From contig JADZEQ010000002.1 of the NCBI GenBank assembly GCA_020850455.1, positions 159,219 through 223,218 on the forward strand: 64,000 nucleotides of DNA. The letters are read 5' to 3'. Source of the stretch: Sphingomonadaceae bacterium. Its GTDB lineage: Bacteria > Pseudomonadota > Alphaproteobacteria > Sphingomonadales > Sphingomonadaceae. Under the pieces are notes generated by a model. That model saw only the letters and a list, made by a program, of their open reading frames with translations, searched no databases and was not told the origin of the DNA. Position 1 is the stretch's first letter; each line of letters begins with the position of its first letter. Made by a program: the position numbers and the translations under genes. Of this stretch, positions 1 to 8,874 are shown piece by piece.

Positions 1-135
1 CAACAATTGAATGAAAAACAGGTCGTCCAGCTCGACGATGAACGCAAGGCGGCGATGGTGTCGAACCTAATGGTCGTCCTGTGCGGCGAGCGTGATACCC
101 AGCCTGTCGTCAACACCGGAACGCTATATTCCTAA
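1..135 (+). CDS. C-terminal end of a probable SPFH/Band 7 domain protein (partial)
   Basis: The reading frame is open from the first base of the window and ends at TAA 133-135, giving the last 44 residues of a protein whose start lies upstream. The tail contains the stretch [17 protein letters not shown] and ends in VVNTGTLYS. This resembles the C-terminal end of sphingomonad SPFH (stomatin/prohibitin-type) membrane-scaffold proteins, which I recall being followed by a small Arc-like gene, as here. The start codon, membrane anchor and SPFH core are outside the window, so the family call rests on the tail and the neighbour only. Confidence 0.55.
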   Translation, partial: QQLNEKQVVQLDDERKAAMVSNLMVVLCGERDTQPVVNTGTLYS

Positions 136-146
136 GCCGCCGAGCC

Positions 147-371
147 ATGTCCCCGCCGCCCCGCAAACCCTTTCCGCTCCGCCTCGACCCCGCGCTCCAC
201 GCGGCGGTGGAGCGCGCGGCGGCGGCGGACATGCGCTCGGTCAACGGGCAAATTGAATATCTGCTGCGCGAGGCTTTGGCACGGCGCGGTATCCGCGTCG
301 CGGTGAGCGAAAGTCCGCGCCGGGGGCGACCACCCGCCCAGCCACCAGAGGGTGCGGACAACTTGCCGTAA
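147..371 (+). CDS. Small Arc/HicB-like ribbon-helix-helix protein
   Basis: A 74-residue protein beginning 11 bases after the preceding stop, so it is probably co-transcribed with the SPFH gene. Residues 8-45 have the Arc-type ribbon-helix-helix pattern: a short strand (FPLRLDP), a helix rich in Ala and Glu, then a segment ([14 protein letters not shown]) typical of the second helix. Such proteins bind DNA as dimers and are often labelled HicB-family antitoxins. No HicA-type toxin is adjacent, so an antitoxin role is not supported here. The C-terminal 20 residues are basic and Pro-rich. It ends inside the long form of the next open frame, and rpe starts 31 bases further on. Confidence 0.7.
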   Translation: MSPPPRKPFPLRLDPALHAAVERAAAADMRSVNGQIEYLLREALARRGIRVAVSESPRRGRPPAQPPEGADNLP

Positions 372-402
372 TGGGGCACCCGCGCTAAGGGGCAAGCCCA
401 TC

Positions 403-1068
403 ATGGCAGCACATCCCGTCCGCATCGCCCCGTCCATTCTTTCCGCCGATTTTGCGCGGCTGGGCGATGAGGTGCGCGCGATTGATGCCGCCGGTGCCGA
501 CTGGATCCACATTGATGTGATGGACGGCCATTTCGTCCCCAACATCACCATCGGCCCCGCTGTCGTCAAAGCCCTGCGCCCGCATAGCGCCAAGCCGTTC
601 GACGTGCATCTGATGATCGCGCCGATTGACGCATATCTCGGCGCCTTTGCGGAGGCCGGGGCCGACATCATCAGCTTTCACCCCGAAGCTGGGCCGCACC
701 CCCACCGCACCGTCCAGTCGATCAAGGCATTGGGGAAAAAGGCGGGCATCGTCCTCAACCCCGCCACCCCGGTGGAACTGGTCACGCATCTGATCGGCGA
801 CATCGACCTCATCCTCGTCATGAGCGTCAACCCCGGCTTTGGCGGGCAAAGCTTTATTTCGAGCCAGCTGGACAAAATCCGCACCCTGCGCACGATGATC
901 ACCGCGTCGGGCCGCGACATTGCGCTCGAAGTGGATGGCGGCATCGACGCGCAAACTGCGCCGCTCGCCATCGCCGCCGGGGCCGATGTCCTTGTCGCCG
1001 GATCGGCGAGCTTTCGTGGCGGCGCGGGGCAATATGCCGCCAATATCGCGGGGCTGCGCGGGCCATGA
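403..1068 (+). CDS. rpe: Ribulose-phosphate 3-epimerase
   Basis: 221 residues, the normal length for Rpe, which interconverts D-ribulose 5-phosphate and D-xylulose 5-phosphate in the pentose phosphate pathway (cytosolic TIM barrel). The metal and catalytic signatures are visible: PSILSADF at about 10-17, [12 protein letters not shown] at 36-47 with the ligands His36 and Asp38, then VHLMI, the [10 protein letters not shown] loop and the EVDGGID phosphate-site segment. The open frame extends upstream to an ATG at 352, but 403 is preferred because [13 protein letters not shown] matches the family N-terminus and an AAGGGG lies about 10 bases upstream. The stop overlaps the next start as ATGA, implying translational coupling to the heparinase-like gene. 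Confidence 0.95.
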   Translation: MAAHPVRIAPSILSADFARLGDEVRAIDAAGADWIHIDVMDGHFVPNITIGPAVVKALRPHSAKPFDVHLMIAPIDAYLGAFAEAGADIISFHPEAGPHPHRTVQSIKALGKKAGIVLNPATPVELVTHLIGDIDLILVMSVNPGFGGQSFISSQLDKIRTLRTMITASGRDIALEVDGGIDAQTAPLAIAAGADVLVAGSASFRGGAGQYAANIAGLRGP

Positions 1069-2870
1069 GCGCGTTTGACATCGACGGTGCAGCCGGCGCG
1101 GACGGGGACAAAGAAGGGTTAAGCCTGCCGCCGCCCATGGCAGAGCAGAGCGATTCGATCGAAAGCGGCAAACGGCTGATCCGCCTGTCGGACGACCGGG
1201 GGTCGAGCCTGACCGAACGGATCGCCGCCCGATTTTATCGGCTGACATGGCGCACCCCGCTCTATGGTTTTCGCCTGCGCGGGCGGTTTCCGCTGCAATT
1301 GCTGGGCGTCCCCAACGACCCTATCCCCGGTGATGCCGCAGCGGGCATGGCATTGCGCGCGGGGCATTTTCTGTTTCGTGGCTTGAAATTGCCGACCGCG
1401 CGGCTCGATTTTGCTGCCCTGCCCGCGCCGCCGCCCTTTGCCGATTATATCCACAGTTTCGCTTGGTTGCGCGACCTTGCCGCCGCAGGCGAACGGCACA
1501 ATGTTGCCCCCATTGCAGAGGCGCTGTTGCGCCGCTGGCTCGATTGCCATGGCGACAAGATCAGCGAACCGGCATGGCGACCTGATGTCGCGGCATGGCG
1601 GTTGTTTTACTGGATTTGCTATGCCCCCCTTATCCTGTCGGGGGAGGATGCGGTCCACCGTTCGCGCGTTTTGGGCGCATTGTCGCGCACCGCGCGCCAT
1701 TTGGACCGTAGCGCCGATGCGGCACGCGCGGGTGTGCCGCAACTGGTCGCTTGGTCGGCGATTGTCGCCGCCGGCCTGTCGCTGCCCGGCGGTGAGCCGC
1801 GCCGCGCCTTTGGCGAGGGCGGGTTGCGCCGCGCGCTGCAAAGCTGTTTTTACGCCGACGGCGGCACCGTTTCGCGCGCGCCCGACCAACAAGCCAATGC
1901 CATCGCCATTTTGTCGATGCTGCGCTGTTTTTACGCGCTGCGTTCGCTCGATGCACCGACATGGATTGATGAGACGTTGCGGCTTGCCGTCCCCGCGCTC
2001 ACCGCGCTGACCCATGGCGACGGCGGCTTGGGCAGTTGGCAGGGGGCAGCCGCCACCCCGGCAGCCACCGTCGCCGCGGTGGTGGACGCGAGCGGGGTTC
2101 GCGCCCGGCCGCTGCGCCAAGCGCGCGATTGGGGCTATCAACGGCTGCTCGCCGGACGATCATTGTTACAAGTGGACGCCGCCCCCCCGCCAGTCGCCCG
2201 CGCGACCGACAGCGGTTGCGCATCAACGCTGGCCTTTGAATTTTCGGATGGGCCGCACCGCATCATCGTCAATTGCGGTGGCGCGGCGCTCGCTGGCGCG
2301 CTTATCCCCAAGGATCTGGCAGACGCGCTACGCACCACCGCCGCCCATTCGACGCTGACCATCGGCGATCGCAATTCAACCGCCATCTTGGCCGACGGGC
2401 GTTTGGGCAAGGGCGTGCGCGAGGTGGAGATTGACCGGCGCGAAATCGGCAGCGGGGATGGTGCGGCAAGCCGCCTCGAACTCAGCCATGATGGCTATGT
2501 CCGCCGCTTTGGCTTTGTCCATCGCCGCTTGCTCATCCTGACCGCCAGCGGGCGCGAATTGCGCGGCGAAGATATGTTGATCCCCGCCGGACGCTCGCGC
2601 AAAAACGGCGGCAACCCGCCCTTTGCCATCCGTTTCCATTTGGGGACGGAGGTGGAGCCGAGCCTGACGGCCGATGGGCAAGCGGTGTTACTGCGCCTCC
2701 AAGGTGGGGCATTGTGGCAATTGCGCTGCGCCGGGGCCAAGCCGCAGATCAGCGATTCCCTCTGGGTCGATGGCACCGGACGGCCCAACCCCAGTTACCA
2801 GATTGAATTGACCGGCCAAGCGCCTGCGGGCGGGCTCAGCATCGGCTGGCTGTTGCGCCACATTGGATAA
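1065..2870 (+). CDS. Heparinase II/III family protein
   Basis: 601 residues. It resembles the heparinase II/III-like proteins (COG5360 type) that sit between rpe and purH in sphingomonads. The N-terminal two thirds should form the alpha/alpha toroid and the C-terminal third the beta-sandwich typical of polysaccharide lyases of this clan. The segment [12 protein letters not shown] near residue 400, followed by a 'HSTL' element, fits the start of the C-terminal heparinase II/III domain. No export signal is visible: the N-terminus is acidic and polar, so the protein may be cytoplasmic and its substrate is unknown. The start overlaps the rpe stop by 4 bases. An internal ATG at 1137 is an alternative start. 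Confidence 0.82.
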   Translation: MSAFDIDGAAGADGDKEGLSLPPPMAEQSDSIESGKRLIRLSDDRGSSLTERIAARFYRLTWRTPLYGFRLRGRFPLQLLGVPNDPIPGDAAAGMALRAGHFLFRGLKLPTARLDFAALPAPPPFADYIHSFAWLRDLAAAGERHNVAPIAEALLRRWLDCHGDKISEPAWRPDVAAWRLFYWICYAPLILSGEDAVHRSRVLGALSRTARHLDRSADAARAGVPQLVAWSAIVAAGLSLPGGEPRRAFGEGGLRRALQSCFYADGGTVSRAPDQQANAIAILSMLRCFYALRSLDAPTWIDETLRLAVPALTALTHGDGGLGSWQGAAATPAATVAAVVDASGVRARPLRQARDWGYQRLLAGRSLLQVDAAPPPVARATDSGCASTLAFEFSDGPHRIIVNCGGAALAGALIPKDLADALRTTAAHSTLTIGDRNSTAILADGRLGKGVREVEIDRREIGSGDGAASRLELSHDGYVRRFGFVHRRLLILTASGRELRGEDMLIPAGRSRKNGGNPPFAIRFHLGTEVEPSLTADGQAVLLRLQGGALWQLRCAGAKPQISDSLWVDGTGRPNPSYQIELTGQAPAGGLSIGWLLRHIG

Positions 2871-2895
2871 TATTTTCATTTAACAAAGGCTTATC

Positions 2896-4473
2896 ATGAC
2901 TTCGATTCCCATTCGTCGCGCGCTCCTGTCTGTTTCGGACAAGGGCGGGATTGTCGATTTTGCCCGCGAACTCGCCGCCTTGGGGGTGGAACTTGTCTCC
3001 ACCGGCGGGACGGCAAAGGCGCTGCGCGATGCCGGATTGGACGTGCGCGATGTCGTGGATCTGACGGGCTTTCCCGAAATGATGGACGGGCGGGTCAAGA
3101 CATTGCACCCGATGGTGCATGGCGGTCTGCTCGCCGTGCGCGACAATGCAGAGCATCAGGCGGCGATGGCCGAACATGGTATTTTGCCCATCGATTTGGC
3201 GGTCATCAACCTCTACCCCTTTGCCGCGACGGTCGCATCGGGCGCGGCGCGCGACGATATTATCGAAAATATCGACATTGGCGGCCCGGCCATGGTGCGT
3301 TCGGCGGCCAAGAACCATGCGCATGTCGCCATCGTCACCGACCCCCAAGATTATGCCGCGATTATCGCCGGGGCGGGCGCAACCGACATGGATTTGCGCA
3401 AAAAACTGGCGGCAAAGGCCTTTGCCCATACCGCCACCTATGATGCGATGATTGCGAGTTGGTTTGGCTTTGCCGACCAAGGGCAAATATTCCCCGAAAC
3501 ATTGCCGATGGTCGCGCACGCCCCGACCATTTTGCGCTATGGCGAAAACCCGCACCAGCAGGCCGCCTTTTACCGGCCCGCTGGCCCGCATGGGCGTGGC
3601 ATCGGGCAGGCGGCGCAAGTGCAGGGCAAGGAATTAAGCTATAATAATCTGAATGATGCGGATGCCGCGCTCGACCTAGTGGCGGAATTTCGCGATGCGC
3701 CGCCCGCTTGCGTCATCGTCAAACATGCCAATCCGTGCGGTGTGGCGACGGGGGCGACCATTCGCGATGCGTATCAGGCCGCCTATCAATGCGACAGCGT
3801 GTCGGCCTTTGGCGGGATTATAGCGGTCAACCGGGTGATTGACGGCGCGGCGGCAGAGGCAATGACCGAGATTTTCACCGAAGTCGTCGTCGCGCCAGAT
3901 GCGGATGCGGACGCGCGCGCCATTTTCGCCAAGAAAAAGAATTTGCGCCTGTTGCTAACCGGCGAGCTGCCCGACCCCGCGCGCGGCGGACATATCGTCA
4001 AAAATATAACGGGCGGCTGGCTGGTGCAAAGCCGCGACAATGGGCGGATTACCGCTGCTGATTTGCGGGTCGTGAGCGCGCGACAGCCGAGCGAAAGCGA
4101 ATTGGCCGACGCATTATTTGCATGGACGATTGCCAAGCATGTCAAATCCAATGCGATTGTCTATGCCAAGGATGGGGTGAGCGCGGGGATTGGCGCAGGA
4201 CAGATGAACCGGCGCGATAGCGCGCGCATCGCGGCAGCCAAGGCGCGCGAAGCGGCCGAAACCTTTGGCTGGGCGGCACCGCGCACCATTGGCGCGGCGG
4301 TGGCGTCCGATGCCTTTTTCCCCTTTGCCGACGGGCTGTTGGCCGCCGTCGAAGCGGGCGCAACCATGGTCATCCAGCCGGGCGGGTCGATGCGCGATGA
4401 TGAAGTCATCGCCGCTGCCGATGCGGCGGGGCTGGCGATGGTCTTTACCGGAATGCGCCATTTCCGGCACTAA
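2896..4473 (+). CDS. purH: Bifunctional AICAR formyltransferase / IMP cyclohydrolase
   Basis: 525 residues, the standard size. It performs the last two steps of purine synthesis: formylation of AICAR with 10-formyl-THF, then ring closure to IMP. The N-terminal MGS-like IMP cyclohydrolase domain shows [10 protein letters not shown], the phosphate-binding STGGTAKAL and GRVKTLHP. The transformylase domain carries the catalytic Lys-His pair in KHANPCG at about 276-282. AAAGG lies 8 bases before the ATG. It starts 25 bases after the heparinase gene and is probably the last gene of the rpe transcription unit, since the next gene is on the other strand. PRPP for this pathway comes from Prs, also in the window. 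Confidence 0.97.
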   Translation: MTSIPIRRALLSVSDKGGIVDFARELAALGVELVSTGGTAKALRDAGLDVRDVVDLTGFPEMMDGRVKTLHPMVHGGLLAVRDNAEHQAAMAEHGILPIDLAVINLYPFAATVASGAARDDIIENIDIGGPAMVRSAAKNHAHVAIVTDPQDYAAIIAGAGATDMDLRKKLAAKAFAHTATYDAMIASWFGFADQGQIFPETLPMVAHAPTILRYGENPHQQAAFYRPAGPHGRGIGQAAQVQGKELSYNNLNDADAALDLVAEFRDAPPACVIVKHANPCGVATGATIRDAYQAAYQCDSVSAFGGIIAVNRVIDGAAAEAMTEIFTEVVVAPDADADARAIFAKKKNLRLLLTGELPDPARGGHIVKNITGGWLVQSRDNGRITAADLRVVSARQPSESELADALFAWTIAKHVKSNAIVYAKDGVSAGIGAGQMNRRDSARIAAAKAREAAETFGWAAPRTIGAAVASDAFFPFADGLLAAVEAGATMVIQPGGSMRDDEVIAAADAAGLAMVFTGMRHFRH

Positions 4474-4567
4474 GCGGCCGCCATAGCGGCACGCCTGCGC
4501 CAGCAGGCACAGAGCCACATGGGCTCACGGCCACACGGGCTCACGGGCGACGAGCCTTCGTGCACGT

Positions 4568-4602
4568 GATGGGGCAGGATTGATGGGGCAGGATTGACGG
4601 GG
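4568..4602 (+). repeat. Tandem 14-bp repeat in the purH-helicase gap
   Basis: GATGGGGCAGGATT occurs twice back to back (4568-4581 and 4582-4595), followed by a decayed third copy (GACGGGG). Just upstream, 4515-4546, there is another imperfect pair around GGGCTCACGG. The repeats lie between two convergent genes and show no terminator-like stem with a T run. They look like small replication-slippage repeats with no evident function. Confidence 0.75.
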
Positions 4603-4645
4603 CGGGGCGCGCCAACGCCCCTACCCCCAATTTTCCGCCCTAATC

Positions 4646-6571
4646 TTATGGGACGCGCTTGACCGTTTTCTTATATCTGCCAACGCCATTGCCACCATTG
4701 CCGCCGCGCGGGCCGTAATTGCGCGGCTTTTCACCATCGCGGCCCTGATGCGAACCGGCGATGGCCGGGCCGCCGCGACGATGCTGATGGCGGCGATTGT
4801 CCTGCCCATCGCCTTCTGCATGTCGCGGCGCGCGATCACCATAGGCACCGCGCGTATCGCTTCGGCCATGGCCGCGCGCGTCATGCCGCGCATCGCTGCG
4901 CCCTTCATGGCGAGCAAAGCCATCGCGCGCCGGCCCAGTTCGCTGGTCGCGCCGCTGGTCACGATCATCCGAACGATAGTCTGGCCGATAGCTGTCGCGC
5001 ACCGGGCGTGCGGGGCGGCTATCCCGGCCATCACGCGCTTCCCGATTGTCGCGGGCATAGGGGCGATTGTCGCGGTTTGGCCCGCCAAATTCGCCACGTT
5101 CGCGGCGCGGCGCACCATTTTCGGCGTGGCGGCCAAAACCACCGCCTTCGCTGCGCCGCTCCATCGGACGGTCAAAACCTTGCTCCGGACGACGATCCGG
5201 TCGGCGGTCCATACCCCGATCCATGCCCCGATCCGCATTGCGCGTGAAGCTGCGTTCGCCATCGCCACGCGGTGCGGCGCCATGGGGGCGCGGGCCGCGC
5301 ATCGCTCGATCATCGCGCATCGGGCGGCCGGTGCGGCCACGTGCCGCCGAAGCACGCCGTTCATCCGCCTGCATTTCTTCGCGCGTCGGCGGGGCGACCT
5401 TGGGCATCGCCTCCACAACGGCGCGAAAACCCTCCGGCAGGCCCTGTGGCATCAGCCGAACACGCGTCAGCCGCTCAATATCTTTCAAATAGCCGCGTTC
5501 GTCATTGGCGATGAAGCTCACCGCCACGCCCTCTGCCCCGGCGCGCGCGGTGCGCCCGATGCGGTGAACATATTGTTCGGCGATATTGGGCAGTTCAAAA
5601 TTGAACACATGACTGACACCCGGCACGTCAATGCCGCGCGCGGCAATGTCGGTCGCGACCAGCACGCGCATTTCGCCATTACGAAACGCCTGAAGCGCGC
5701 CGGTGCGCTGTGCCTGGCTCTTATTGCCGTGGATCGCCGCCGAACGGATGCCCGCCGCCGCCAAATGGCGCACAACGCGGTCGGCCCCATGTTTGGTGCG
5801 GGTAAAAACCAGCGCGCGTTCGACCGCTGCATCCTTCAAACGGATGTTGAGCAGCGCCTGCTTTTCGCGTTGGTCGACAAAGGTTGCATATTGTTCGACC
5901 CGTTCGGCTGTCGTTGCTTGCGGGGTAACCGAAACACGCACCGGATTGTTGAGGAAACGTGCCCCCAATTCGGCAATCGCCTTGGGCATGGTGGCGGAGA
6001 AAAACAGGCTCTGCCGCGCCTTGGGCAACAGCGCATCGATACGCTTTAGCGGGTGGATGAACCCTAGATCCATCATCTGGTCGGCTTCATCGAGGACAAA
6101 AATTTCCACTTCGTCGAGGAAAAAGGCATTTTGATCGATAAGGTCGAGCAAGCGGCCCGGCGTCGCCACCAAAATATCGACGCCTTGCGCCAATTTCTTT
6201 TTCTGGGTGAAAATCGGCACGCCGCCGAAAATGGTGAAGACGCTAAGACCGGTGAAACGGCCATAATCGCGTGCCTTTTCGCCAATTTGTGCGGCCAGTT
6301 CGCGCGTCGGCGACAGGATGAGCATCCGGCAACCGCGCGTCGGGCGCGCCGCTGGCTTGGTGAGCAGGTGGTGGAGGGAGGGGAGCAAAAAGGCTGCGGT
6401 TTTGCCGGTGCCGGTTTGCGCAATGCCGCACAAATCGCGTCCGGTCATCAAGGGGGGGATGGCATCGCGCTGAATCGGCGTCGGCGTATCATAGCCCGAA
6501 CGGGCGAGCGCGCGCACGATTGTGGCGTCGAGGCCAAAATCCGCAAAAGCGGACGTATCGATATAAGTCAT
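4646..6571 (-). CDS. DEAD-box RNA helicase with long RGD/RGR-rich tail
   Basis: 641 residues, RhlE-like. It is an ATP-dependent RNA helicase likely involved in ribosome assembly or mRNA turnover in the cytoplasm. All core motifs are readable: the Q motif around TPIQRDAIPPL (31-41), motif I AQTGTGKT (51-58), Ia PTRELA, II DEAD (161-164), III SAT (192-194), and VI HRIGRTARAG (336-345). From about residue 395 to the end the protein is low-complexity and strongly charged, with many RG, RD and GMDR repeats, likely a disordered RNA-binding tail about 245 residues long. It is a lone minus-strand gene facing purH. Confidence 0.93.
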   Translation of the reverse strand: MTYIDTSAFADFGLDATIVRALARSGYDTPTPIQRDAIPPLMTGRDLCGIAQTGTGKTAAFLLPSLHHLLTKPAARPTRGCRMLILSPTRELAAQIGEKARDYGRFTGLSVFTIFGGVPIFTQKKKLAQGVDILVATPGRLLDLIDQNAFFLDEVEIFVLDEADQMMDLGFIHPLKRIDALLPKARQSLFFSATMPKAIAELGARFLNNPVRVSVTPQATTAERVEQYATFVDQREKQALLNIRLKDAAVERALVFTRTKHGADRVVRHLAAAGIRSAAIHGNKSQAQRTGALQAFRNGEMRVLVATDIAARGIDVPGVSHVFNFELPNIAEQYVHRIGRTARAGAEGVAVSFIANDERGYLKDIERLTRVRLMPQGLPEGFRAVVEAMPKVAPPTREEMQADERRASAARGRTGRPMRDDRAMRGPRPHGAAPRGDGERSFTRNADRGMDRGMDRRPDRRPEQGFDRPMERRSEGGGFGRHAENGAPRRERGEFGGPNRDNRPYARDNREARDGRDSRPARPVRDSYRPDYRSDDRDQRRDQRTGPARDGFARHEGRSDARHDARGHGRSDTRGAYGDRAPRHAEGDGQDNRRHQHRRGGPAIAGSHQGRDGEKPRNYGPRGGNGGNGVGRYKKTVKRVP

Positions 6572-6927
6572 GAAAATCTTTCAACAAAAATGCCGAACGC
6601 GCGCACCATCGGTGCGCGGCGGCAATGGTTAGACGGTGGAGGGTGTTCGACCCCCCTGAAACCGCCCCTGCGTGATAAGGGAAGCCTCTGGCTCAAAAAA
6701 ACGCATGGCTTGGGGGCGGTGGCCATCTGCCACTTCACGCTACCCACCAATGGCGATGCATATTGCCGCGCCCGATGCGTGGCGCGCCCCTAGCCTGTTG
6801 CAGTGCACAATTGCAAGAAAATAATGCGGGGACGGCTTTTCACCCGACTTCCTACCGCCGCGTTAACCATTTCTTATTACCCATACTTCATTCGCTTTCC
6901 CAAGCCATTCGCGAAAGGGAGCGACAC
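6572..6927. other. 356-bp divergent intergenic region
   Basis: This lies between the divergent helicase and flavoprotein genes. I see no supported coding sequence. Notable elements are the inverted pair TTGCA...TGCAA at 6798-6816 and TTAACCATTTCTTAT at 6863-6877, which matches the CtrA half-site arrangement TTAA-N7-TTAA except for the last base. Neither has independent support. Confidence 0.5.
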
Positions 6928-8442
6928 ATGACCAAAAAAGCCACTAGCGTGGATATTGCGATTATCGGTGCAGGGCCGGCCGGCCTCACCGCCGCCTATC
7001 TGTTGGGCAAGGCGGGCTATAGCGTCACCGTCATCGAACGCGACGAAAAATATGTCGGCGGGATCAGCCGCACCGTCGAACATGATGGTTTCCGGTTCGA
7101 TATCGGCGGGCATCGCTTTTTTTCCAAATCCAAGGAAGTGGTGGATCTGTGGAACGAGATTCTGCCCGATGATTTCATCCAGCGCCCGCGCATGAGCCGC
7201 ATCTATTATGAGGGGAAATTTTATTCCTACCCCTTGCGCGCCTTTGAAGCGCTCTGGAACCTCGGCATCTGGCGGTCGAGCCTGTGCATGGCGTCCTATT
7301 TGAAGTCGAAATTGCTACCCAATAAAAATGTCAAAAGTTTCGAGGATTGGACGACCAACCAGTTCGGCTGGAAGCTTTATTCGATATTTTTCAAGACCTA
7401 TACCGAAAAGGTCTGGGGCATGCCGTGCAATGAAATGTCGGCCGACTGGGCGGCGCAGCGCATCAAGGGGCTGAGCCTTGGCGCGGCGGTGATCGACGGT
7501 CTGAAGCGCTCTCTGGGGCTTAACAAAAAGCCCAATGACGGCATGGAAACCAAAACCCTGCTCGAAACTTTCCGCTATCCGCGCCTCGGCCCCGGCATGA
7601 TGTGGGATGCCGCGCGCGACCATGTCATCGGCCATGGCAATCATGTGCTGATGGGACATAGTTTCAAGCAATTGACGCAGGACCAAAAGAGCGGCCGCTG
7701 GAAATTGACCGCCAGCTACGCCAAGGGTGATGTGACCATCGATGCAGCCCATGTCATCTGCTCTGCCCCCATGCGCGAACTGGCGGCGCGCATCCACCCC
7801 CTGCCCGCCAGCCTGCCCAACGCCAGCCAGCTCAAATATCGGGATTTCCTGACCGTCGCGCTGATGGTCAAATCGCCCGACCTCTTCCCCGACAATTGGA
7901 TCTATATCCATGATTCCAAGGTGAAAGTTGGCCGGGTGCAGAATTTCCGCAGTTGGTCGCCCGAAATGGTGCCCGATCCCGAAATTGCCTGCGTCGGGCT
8001 CGAATATTTCTGCTTCGAAGGCGATGGTCTCTGGTCGTCGAGCGATGCCGACCTTGTCGAACTCGCCAAATCCGAAATGGCAATTTTGGGCCTGTGCAAC
8101 CCCGATGATGTCGTCGGCGGTGCGGTCGTCCGTCAGGAAAAAGCCTATCCGGTTTATGATGACGCCTATGCCGCCAATGTGGAGGCGATGCGCCGCGACT
8201 TGGAGGAACGCTATCCCACGCTGCACATGGTCGGGCGCAACGGTATGCACCGCTATAATAATCAGGACCATGCAATGATGACCGCGATGCTGAGCGTGCG
8301 CAACATCATCGCAGGGGAACGCGTCTATGACATTTGGCAGGTCAATGAAGATGCCGAATATCATGAAGCGGGGAGCGAGGGCGAACAGGCCGCGCTGTCT
8401 TCGGTCCGCGACGTGCCCAGCCGGATTGCCAAGGCCGCCTGA
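6928..8442 (+). CDS. NAD(P)/FAD-dependent oxidoreductase, UDP-galactopyranose mutase-like
   Basis: 504 residues. The N-terminal Rossmann dinucleotide-binding motif is [14 protein letters not shown] (about 14-27), followed by [11 protein letters not shown] and DIGGHRFF. The latter is shared by UDP-galactopyranose mutases, amine oxidases and related flavoproteins that act on nucleotide- or lipid-linked sugars. The C-terminal segment [13 protein letters not shown] is the usual closing FAD contact. The open frame extends 55 codons upstream, but the ATG at 6928 follows AAAGGGA and fits the family start. Its stop and the GtrA start share one base (TGATG), so the two are translationally coupled. The substrate is not known; the two membrane partners suggest a role in envelope glycan or lipid-sugar metabolism. 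Confidence 0.82.
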   Translation: MTKKATSVDIAIIGAGPAGLTAAYLLGKAGYSVTVIERDEKYVGGISRTVEHDGFRFDIGGHRFFSKSKEVVDLWNEILPDDFIQRPRMSRIYYEGKFYSYPLRAFEALWNLGIWRSSLCMASYLKSKLLPNKNVKSFEDWTTNQFGWKLYSIFFKTYTEKVWGMPCNEMSADWAAQRIKGLSLGAAVIDGLKRSLGLNKKPNDGMETKTLLETFRYPRLGPGMMWDAARDHVIGHGNHVLMGHSFKQLTQDQKSGRWKLTASYAKGDVTIDAAHVICSAPMRELAARIHPLPASLPNASQLKYRDFLTVALMVKSPDLFPDNWIYIHDSKVKVGRVQNFRSWSPEMVPDPEIACVGLEYFCFEGDGLWSSSDADLVELAKSEMAILGLCNPDDVVGGAVVRQEKAYPVYDDAYAANVEAMRRDLEERYPTLHMVGRNGMHRYNNQDHAMMTAMLSVRNIIAGERVYDIWQVNEDAEYHEAGSEGEQAALSSVRDVPSRIAKAA

Positions 8443-8870
8443 TGTCTGGCGACGCCATGCCAATCCGCCGTCTGATCGCGTTGGTCGATGCAAGGCTGGT
8501 CAAATATGGGCTGGCGAGCATCGTCGCGCTGGGCAGCGATGCAGGATTATTCCTGCTGCTGCTCGGTACCGGCATGGGCGCGGTGATGGCATCTGCCAGC
8601 GGCTATTGCGCCGGGATTTTGGTCCACTGGCTGGTGTCGAGCCGCCTCGTCTTTGCGGAGGGGGCGGCGGCACGCGGCAGCGATGAACGCACGCGGCAAA
8701 AGGCATTATTCGTCGGGTCGGCGCTGGTCGGCCTTGCCATAACCACCGCGATTGTCGGCATTGGCACCGCCATCCATGGTGATGCACGTATCGCCAAATT
8801 AATTGCCATCCTCGTCAGTTTTCAGGCGACCTATTTACTGCGCCGCCATATCGTTTTTCGCGCTGCTTAG
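8442..8870 (+). CDS. GtrA family membrane protein
   Basis: 142 residues with four hydrophobic segments in the GtrA pattern: KYGLASIVALGSDAGLFLLL opens the first pair, YCAGILVHWLVSSRLVF the second helix, and the protein ends with YLLRRHIVFR, the typical closing motif. GtrA proteins help move or modify polyprenyl-linked sugars across the cytoplasmic membrane. The start is coupled to the upstream flavoprotein (one-base overlap). A second ATG lies four codons in (8457). The next gene starts 4 bases after the stop, so the three form a tight operon. Confidence 0.85.
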   Translation: MSGDAMPIRRLIALVDARLVKYGLASIVALGSDAGLFLLLLGTGMGAVMASASGYCAGILVHWLVSSRLVFAEGAAARGSDERTRQKALFVGSALVGLAITTAIVGIGTAIHGDARIAKLIAILVSFQATYLLRRHIVFRAA

Positions 8871-8874
8871 GGCA

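Noticed and set aside
147..371. Antitoxin of a HicAB pair
   Set aside because: The ribbon-helix-helix fold is plausible, but no toxin gene is adjacent on either side, so a toxin-antitoxin module is not supported.
4748..6049. 433-codon plus-strand open frame opposite the DEAD-box helicase
   Set aside because: It is the mirror of the Arg/Gly/Asp-rich tail and helicase core, has repetitive Ala/Arg/Ile composition, no ribosome-binding site, and the helicase motifs on the other strand are complete.
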